Source: a virus
Direction: 5' to 3' (one strand)
DNA: 32,929 nucleotides
IMG/VR virus record: IMGVR_UViG_3300036770_002793
Location: 1 to 32,929 of that record
Shown here one piece after another: positions 29,125 to 32,929 of the stretch; position 1 is the first letter of the stretch; every line of letters starts with the position of its first letter. A model generated the notes under the pieces. That model did no database searches. It had not been told where the DNA came from and saw only the letters and a list, made by a program, of their open reading frames with translations. The translations under genes were made by a program, and so were the position numbers.

Positions 29125-31587
29125 TTAAAATCCACGATACCGCGAGCGTTCGCGCGATGCGCGTTCGTTTGCAATCAAAATGTCGGAACCTTGAATACGT
29201 CCCGTCACGACAACGTTTTGTCCGCCGAAACCGCCGCCCATCATACCTTCGAGCTTGTCCAACGGAATGACGGCCTCGGGGCCGCGTCCCTCACCAATCA
29301 TTGCGAGGGTTGGTCCGGTTGCGATACCACCTTCGGCGAGCATTGGTACGTTTCCGCCGATTGAATCGGCCTTTTTCGCCATCGACGTTCGGATTCCCGC
29401 GGCCAACGCGACCAACGCAATACCGCCCGCGATTGCAACGGCGGGGTTCAACGTTTTGAGCGCGGTTTTGATACCAAGCAACGCGATACCGGTTTGAATC
29501 GCCATTTCACCAACTTGTTGAAGCAGACCCGCCAACGACAACAATGCGAATTGTCCGAAGTTTTTGAACCCGTCACCGCCAGCGATTGCCGAACCAATCA
29601 TTTCACCGATCCCGATTGCGAACGACGTCGCGGCGCTTTGGATTGCCGACGAAATGTTTGTACTCATTTCTTTGGCGGCCATCGACAATTTCGCAAAGTT
29701 TTTCGGCAGTTCCTCAAACACTACGGGGTCGGCCAAATCTTCGGGATCGATTGGTTCCATTTCCGGGAGGAACTGAATATCCTTTTTCAGTTTCGCGTCC
29801 GTTTCGCCCGCCATTGCGCGTTCGAATTGACCACGCAACTTGGCTTGGTTTTCCAGCACTTGATTGAATGCCTCGTATTTTTTGCGGGCCTTTTCTACCT
29901 CTTCGGCTTCTTGTTTAGTCGCTTCGGCGGCACGTTCTGCGGCGGCCGCGGCGGCGGCGTCAGCGGCCGCTTTATCAAGTTGTTCTTTTTTAGCGGCCGA
30001 AGTTTTGTCGGCGAACATTTGCGACACGTCAAGCGCCGCTTGTGTTTCCTTCGACAATTCTTTGACGGCCGCTTGTGGTTCGGATCCAAACGCGGCGCCC
30101 AAATCCCTTTTAACCTCTTTCGCAACTTGCGAAATGGATTTGAGTTTCGGTACGGCCTCCATTTCCAGTTTTTCGAACAACTGGATTTTGATGGAATCCA
30201 TACCAAGTGTTTCGGCGATTGCGTTGAATACGCCGATCCATTTGTTCAAATAATCAATGGATAAATTCACGAACATTTTGACGGCATTCAACGCCATCGC
30301 CTTGAACGCCTCGAAATTGTACCCGACGTAAATCGCAATCGCACCCAATGCCGCCATTGCGGCAATAACCAAACCGATTGGGCCGATTAACATTTTCAAA
30401 CCTTGCAATGCGATGAACCGCAACGCCATACCAATTTTGGTGAGGTACGGCAACATTGCAATGAAATTCCGTTGAAGCAATCCGAACGTGAACAACAACG
30501 GCCCGATGGCGGCAACCAATCCCGCGATTGCGACGGCCACTACTTTGACCGGGCCGGGCATTTCGTTCAACGTTTGCAATGCCGACGTCAGCGCCTTAAC
30601 AAACGGAACCAATGCAACGGCGATTATTTCACCGACGGAAATCATTAGTCCCTCGAATGCGGATTGCAGACCCTTGAACGCACCTTGTGCGGTCGCGCCC
30701 ATCGTTTCGGCCATCGATTTTGCGGCGCCGTCGGCATTCTTGAACGATTGCGTCAACGGGTCGATTTGCGCGGCACCTTTGGTCAATACCAACAATGCCG
30801 ATTGCGCGGTACGGCCGACCTCCTCGTTCGCGTCCGAAAACGTGATGCCCGACGCCGACAATTGCTTTAATTTTTCCGCCAATGGTTGTGATCCCGTAGC
30901 GAGGTCGCCAATGATTTTCCGTAATGCGGTACCGGCCATCGAACCTTTGATGCCCGCGTTCGACAATACGGCGAGCATTGCGGACGTTTCTTCGAGCGAT
31001 AAACCGGCGGCCGACGCAACTGGCCCAACGTATTTCATCGAATCGGCAAACGTCGACAAATCCAATGCAGATTTGTTGAACGATTCCGCCATAACGTCGG
31101 CAACGTGGGTCGTGTCGGCGGCATCCAAACCAAACGCACGGATCGTGGCGCCCGCAATTTCAGCTGAACGCGCCAAGTCCTCGCCCGACGCTTGCGCTAA
31201 ATACAACGTGGCCTCGGTTACCTTTTCAATTTCGGCGGCCGAGAAACCCAAACGTGCGAATTCGGTTTGCAACGCGCCAACCTCTTTGGCGGTGAATATC
31301 GTCGTTCCGCCCAACAATTTGGCATTGTCCGACAACCGCTTGAGTTCCTCGGCAGACGCACCCGAAACGGCCTTCAATTCGGCCATTTGTTGCTCGAACG
31401 CTTGGAACGTATTAACGGCAACGGCACCCAACGCGGTTATGGGTGCCGTCAATTGCATCGTCAGTTTTTTGCCCGTCGCTTGCATTTGCCGACCAGCGCG
31501 GTCGAGCGCACGTTCCGCCTTATTCAACCCCGTAACCAACGGGGCGATATTGGCAAAAAAACTTAAGTTTATACTGGATAGATTCAT
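29125..31587 (-). CDS. Tail tape measure protein (TP901 family)
   Basis: This 820-residue protein has a coiled-coil N-terminus (LNKAERALDRAGRQMQATGK) and the phage-tail tape-measure core (AVSGASAEELKRLSDNAKLL, LGGTTIFTAKEVGALQTEFA, YVGPVASAAGLSLEETSAML, GIKGSMAGTALRKIIGDLAT). Hydrophobic helices lie around residues 340-440, and a C-terminal coiled coil with small hydrophobic domains follows. The length sets tail length, roughly 120 nm at the usual 0.15 nm per residue. It starts in an ATGA overlap with the GT chaperone frame. Confidence 0.95.
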   Translation of the reverse strand: MNLSSINLSFFANIAPLVTGLNKAERALDRAGRQMQATGKKLTMQLTAPITALGAVAVNTFQAFEQQMAELKAVSGASAEELKRLSDNAKLLGGTTIFTAKEVGALQTEFARLGFSAAEIEKVTEATLYLAQASGEDLARSAEIAGATIRAFGLDAADTTHVADVMAESFNKSALDLSTFADSMKYVGPVASAAGLSLEETSAMLAVLSNAGIKGSMAGTALRKIIGDLATGSQPLAEKLKQLSASGITFSDANEEVGRTAQSALLVLTKGAAQIDPLTQSFKNADGAAKSMAETMGATAQGAFKGLQSAFEGLMISVGEIIAVALVPFVKALTSALQTLNEMPGPVKVVAVAIAGLVAAIGPLLFTFGLLQRNFIAMLPYLTKIGMALRFIALQGLKMLIGPIGLVIAAMAALGAIAIYVGYNFEAFKAMALNAVKMFVNLSIDYLNKWIGVFNAIAETLGMDSIKIQLFEKLEMEAVPKLKSISQVAKEVKRDLGAAFGSEPQAAVKELSKETQAALDVSQMFADKTSAAKKEQLDKAAADAAAAAAAERAAEATKQEAEEVEKARKKYEAFNQVLENQAKLRGQFERAMAGETDAKLKKDIQFLPEMEPIDPEDLADPVVFEELPKNFAKLSMAAKEMSTNISSAIQSAATSFAIGIGEMIGSAIAGGDGFKNFGQFALLSLAGLLQQVGEMAIQTGIALLGIKTALKTLNPAVAIAGGIALVALAAGIRTSMAKKADSIGGNVPMLAEGGIATGPTLAMIGEGRGPEAVIPLDKLEGMMGGGFGGQNVVVTGRIQGSDILIANERASRERSRYRGF

Positions 31588-32245
31588 TTCGAACCGAACT
31601 TTTGATTGTGTGCCGCAATTACCTCACCACGTGACCACACGCGCTTCGGGCCTTGCCGTTTATTTTCCCACGGGAACTTGATAAGTTCCGTCGGCTTCAA
31701 TCGCTTTTTCGTGTGTGGGGCGATTGTCACCGACGCCACCCACCGCGCTCGTTCCCAGTCCGCGCGGTATTGTTGTTCGAGTTTTTCCGAATAACCCCGC
31801 GACGTGTTAGCAAACTCGCGCGGGGTCATATCGTAAAATTTTGACGGCGACAAACCTATTTGACCAAACGCATACGCCTCTAATGAATCCCACGTGGGTA
31901 GTTCAAACGCGGCGTTGCCGTCAATGCTTTGGCCGTCTATTTTTTTTCCGTTTCCGGGGCGAATTGTCGACCGAAAATGTCGAATGCCTTTTCAAGAATC
32001 GTGGCGTCCTCGTCGAGTAAATCGGCGACGTCGTCAACCTCCATTTTGAACGGCATTTTTTCTTTGCGTGCGCCGTCTTTAAATCCACACCAAACCAATG
32101 TGATGGCTTGGTCAAGGGTTATATCGTTTTGCAACGACGTCAGCGCCGCCAGCGGCATTCCCGTTGCGCGTGAGAATTCACGCAATGCGTTGAACCCGAA
32201 TCGTACGGGAAAACGCTTTTTGTTTGTTTCGATGTATTCAACCAT
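31584..32245 (-). CDS. Tail assembly chaperone, frameshifted long form (GT-like)
   Basis: A -1 slip on A-AAA-AAA at 31940-31946 joins the 102-residue G part to an open frame running to 31584. The T part adds about 118 residues, beginning IDGQSIDGNAAFELPTWDSL and including SPSKFYDMTPREFANTS, for about 220 residues in total. No ATG opens the T frame before MTPREF, and the frame is open back to the slip site, as in lambda G/GT. The T end overlaps the tape-measure start by ATGA. Confidence 0.85.
31937..32245 (-). CDS. Tail assembly chaperone, short form (G-like)
   Basis: This 102-residue protein (MVEYIETNKKRFPVRFGFNA, then REFSRATGMPLAAL) has the compact N-terminal domain of tail assembly chaperones. 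It binds the tape measure during tail assembly and is absent from mature virions. It terminates at TAG immediately after an A8 run, the site of the predicted frameshift. The major tail protein terminator stands just upstream. Confidence 0.88.
   Translation of the reverse strand: MVEYIETNKKRFPVRFGFNALREFSRATGMPLAALTSLQNDITLDQAITLVWCGFKDGARKEKMPFKMEVDDVADLLDEDATILEKAFDIFGRQFAPETEKK
31940..31946 (-). other. -1 ribosomal frameshift site (A AAA AAA)
   Basis: On the minus strand the G frame reads GAA AAA AAA TAG. The heptamer A-AAA-AAA lets both tRNAs slip back one base to continue ATA GAC. It lies directly at the stop codon of the short chaperone. Confidence 0.85.
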
Positions 32246-32253
32246 AAGAAAGG

Positions 32254-32278
32254 AAAAAAAGGGGTCGAAATCGACCCC
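32254..32278 (-). terminator. Terminator between major tail protein and chaperone
   Basis: On the minus strand GGGGTCGA-TT-TCGACCCC (32261-32278) is followed by seven T (32254-32260). It lies nine bases after the major tail stop. Partial termination here would make tail-tube protein far more abundant than chaperone and tape measure. Confidence 0.9.
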
Positions 32279-32286
32279 CGTTAGTT

Positions 32287-32721
32287 TTAGGCGTTAGCGG
32301 CCTCGGTCAACGCTCCAGTTCCTTCGAAAGAAAACGAGAACGTGGTGTTGTCTTCCATTCCCGCCTCTTGATCAAGCGAGGTAATGAATCCACGACCCGA
32401 GTACACCTTTTCACCGCTTGCAACTGAACCAAACTTGACGTAAAGGTTCGTGCGGCCGTTAAGGTATCCGTAAAGGTCGGAAAATCCGTCGGCACCCGTA
32501 AGTGAGTACACAACCAATCCGTCGCCCGACAATGACCAAGATTTTTGGCCTTCGAGCAGTTCACGCCATCCAGCGGAATCTTTGGTTGATGTGTCGCGGG
32601 TTTCCATTGAAATTGACAACGAGGCGTTGGTCATACGTCCAACCTCGTCATAAGTAGTGCCGTCCGTGCTGAACTGAATCAATACGTCCGTCGCATTCAT
32701 AATAGCGGTAGATGCGGGCAT
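32287..32721 (-). CDS. Major tail (tube) protein
   Basis: This 144-residue protein (MPASTAIMNATDVLIQFSTD) contains SLSISMETRDTSTKDSAGWR followed by LLEGQKSWSLSGDGLVVY and a C-terminal FITSLDQEAGMEDNTTFSFS. This is the TP901-1-like major tail protein pattern. It polymerises into the tail tube. The gene is preceded by the 57-residue gene and followed by a strong terminator, consistent with high expression. Confidence 0.93.
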   Translation of the reverse strand: MPASTAIMNATDVLIQFSTDGTTYDEVGRMTNASLSISMETRDTSTKDSAGWRELLEGQKSWSLSGDGLVVYSLTGADGFSDLYGYLNGRTNLYVKFGSVASGEKVYSGRGFITSLDQEAGMEDNTTFSFSFEGTGALTEAANA

Positions 32722-32723
32722 TG

Positions 32724-32897
32724 TTATTGTTTTTTAGGGGTTTTGTTTTCGGGTTTTGCGACGGGTTCGTCGGTGACGAGGTACCCGGCGTTTTCTAATT
32801 GTTTGGCGGTATGGTTCGGAACCATAACGAATGAACCCGCAAGAATCACGCGTTCGTTCATTACTTGCCAATCCTTGGCTAACTGAATTTTGATCAT
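32724..32897 (-). CDS. Small head-tail region protein, 57 aa (complete copy)
   Basis: No function recognised. It begins MIKIQLAKDWQV, has a hydrophobic and glycine-containing centre, and ends in a lysine/proline-rich tail (KPENKTPKKQ). Its ATG sits in an ATGA overlap with the stop of the DUF3168 gene, and it ends just before the major tail protein. That placement suggests a structural or assembly role at the head-tail joint. Its size and layout (short beta-rich start, a G...A..L..G segment, charged tail) resemble the 61-residue protein just after the capsid gene. This copy is complete because the gene crosses the circular junction. The left-end copy is truncated and differs by E/D at one residue and by one synonymous change. 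Confidence 0.75.
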   Translation of the reverse strand: MIKIQLAKDWQVMNERVILAGSFVMVPNHTAKQLENAGYLVTDEPVAKPENKTPKKQ

Positions 32898-32929
32898 AAT
32901 CGAATGATTCTAAAGGTTAAGTCAACTTG
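32755..32929. repeat. Right copy of imperfect terminal redundancy
   Basis: This is the counterpart of bases 1-175, at an offset of 32754. Joining the two ends restores an uninterrupted head-to-tail gene order (DUF3168, 57-residue protein, major tail protein). This supports circular closure and a unit length of about 32754 bp. Confidence 0.95.
32894..32929 (-). CDS. 3' fragment of the DUF3168 gene (duplicate of 140-175)
   Basis: The last eleven codons and stop of the tail-completion gene appear here because of the terminal redundancy. This is not an independent gene. Confidence 0.9.
   Translation of the reverse strand, partial: QVDLTFRIIRL

Noticed and set aside
29494-30264. 256-residue plus-strand open frame
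   Set aside because: Antisense to the tape measure, with Arg/Phe/Gly-rich composition typical of a shadow frame and no initiation region.
30488-31681. 397-residue plus-strand open frame
   Set aside because: It lies antisense to the well-supported tape measure gene, follows its codon periodicity, is rich in low-complexity Ala/Asn/Ser and has no recognisable domain. It is a shadow of the coding strand.
31584-31853. Independent 89-residue gene starting at TTG 31853
   Set aside because: The frame is open far upstream to the A8 slip site and matches the T part of a GT chaperone, so it is better read as a frameshift product.

Overview
The window is an essentially complete tailed-phage genome from an uncultured or unnamed siphovirus. 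All 55 coding regions I support are on the minus strand. Bases 1-175 recur at 32755-32929 with two mismatches, so the contig closes into a circle of about 32754 bp and one small gene crosses the junction. A Bacteroidota host is likely. Promoters of the TAnnTTTG / TTG type occur, Shine-Dalgarno sequences are essentially absent, A-rich stretches precede most start codons, and the fibre carries repeats of a kind frequent in phages of this phylum. I see no integrase or repressor, which suggests a lytic phage, although absence is weak evidence. I see no tRNA, rRNA or CRISPR array.

Layout in the direction of transcription (descending coordinates). (1) Early/replication region, 20.1 to 10.1 kb: a small membrane protein, a gp2.5-like ssDNA-binding protein, a DnaA domain IV-like protein, an Exo8/RecB-type nuclease, a VRR-NUC nuclease, a PD-(D/E)XK protein, a primase-polymerase/helicase fusion and a further PD-(D/E)XK protein. 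This is followed by a dense chain of tiny accessory genes with an HNH nuclease in the middle. (2) Packaging region, 10.0 to 6.3 kb: an ABC-ATPase fused to a GNAT acetyltransferase, terS, terL, a small unknown protein and an Nmad1/DUF1599-like protein. (3) Head region, 6.1 kb to 1 and across the junction: portal, a four-part HAD-phosphatase/prohead-protease fusion, major capsid protein, connector, adaptor, gp10-like and DUF3168 proteins. (4) Tail region, 32.9 to 22.3 kb: major tail protein, a frameshifted G/GT chaperone, tape measure and a single 2255-residue tip-plus-fibre protein. (5) Lysis region, 22.3 to 20.3 kb: small virion or accessory proteins, two holin-like membrane proteins, a T7-lysozyme-type amidase and a unimolecular spanin, closed by a strong terminator.

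How the genes work together: the phage makes its own primase-helicase, ssDNA-binding protein and several nucleases but encodes no recognisable DNA polymerase, so it should borrow the host replisome. Almost every gene pair is translationally coupled through ATGA, TAATG or TGATG overlaps.

Three signals stand out. Two copies of a 92-nt imperfect palindrome lie at operon boundaries and differ only by one compensating base pair. In the accessory block, a conserved 15-nt junction both encodes the C-terminal TNEK of one protein and supplies the start region of the next. The packaging region contains an ABC-GNAT fusion and an Nmad1-like protein, which together could form a DNA-modification module.
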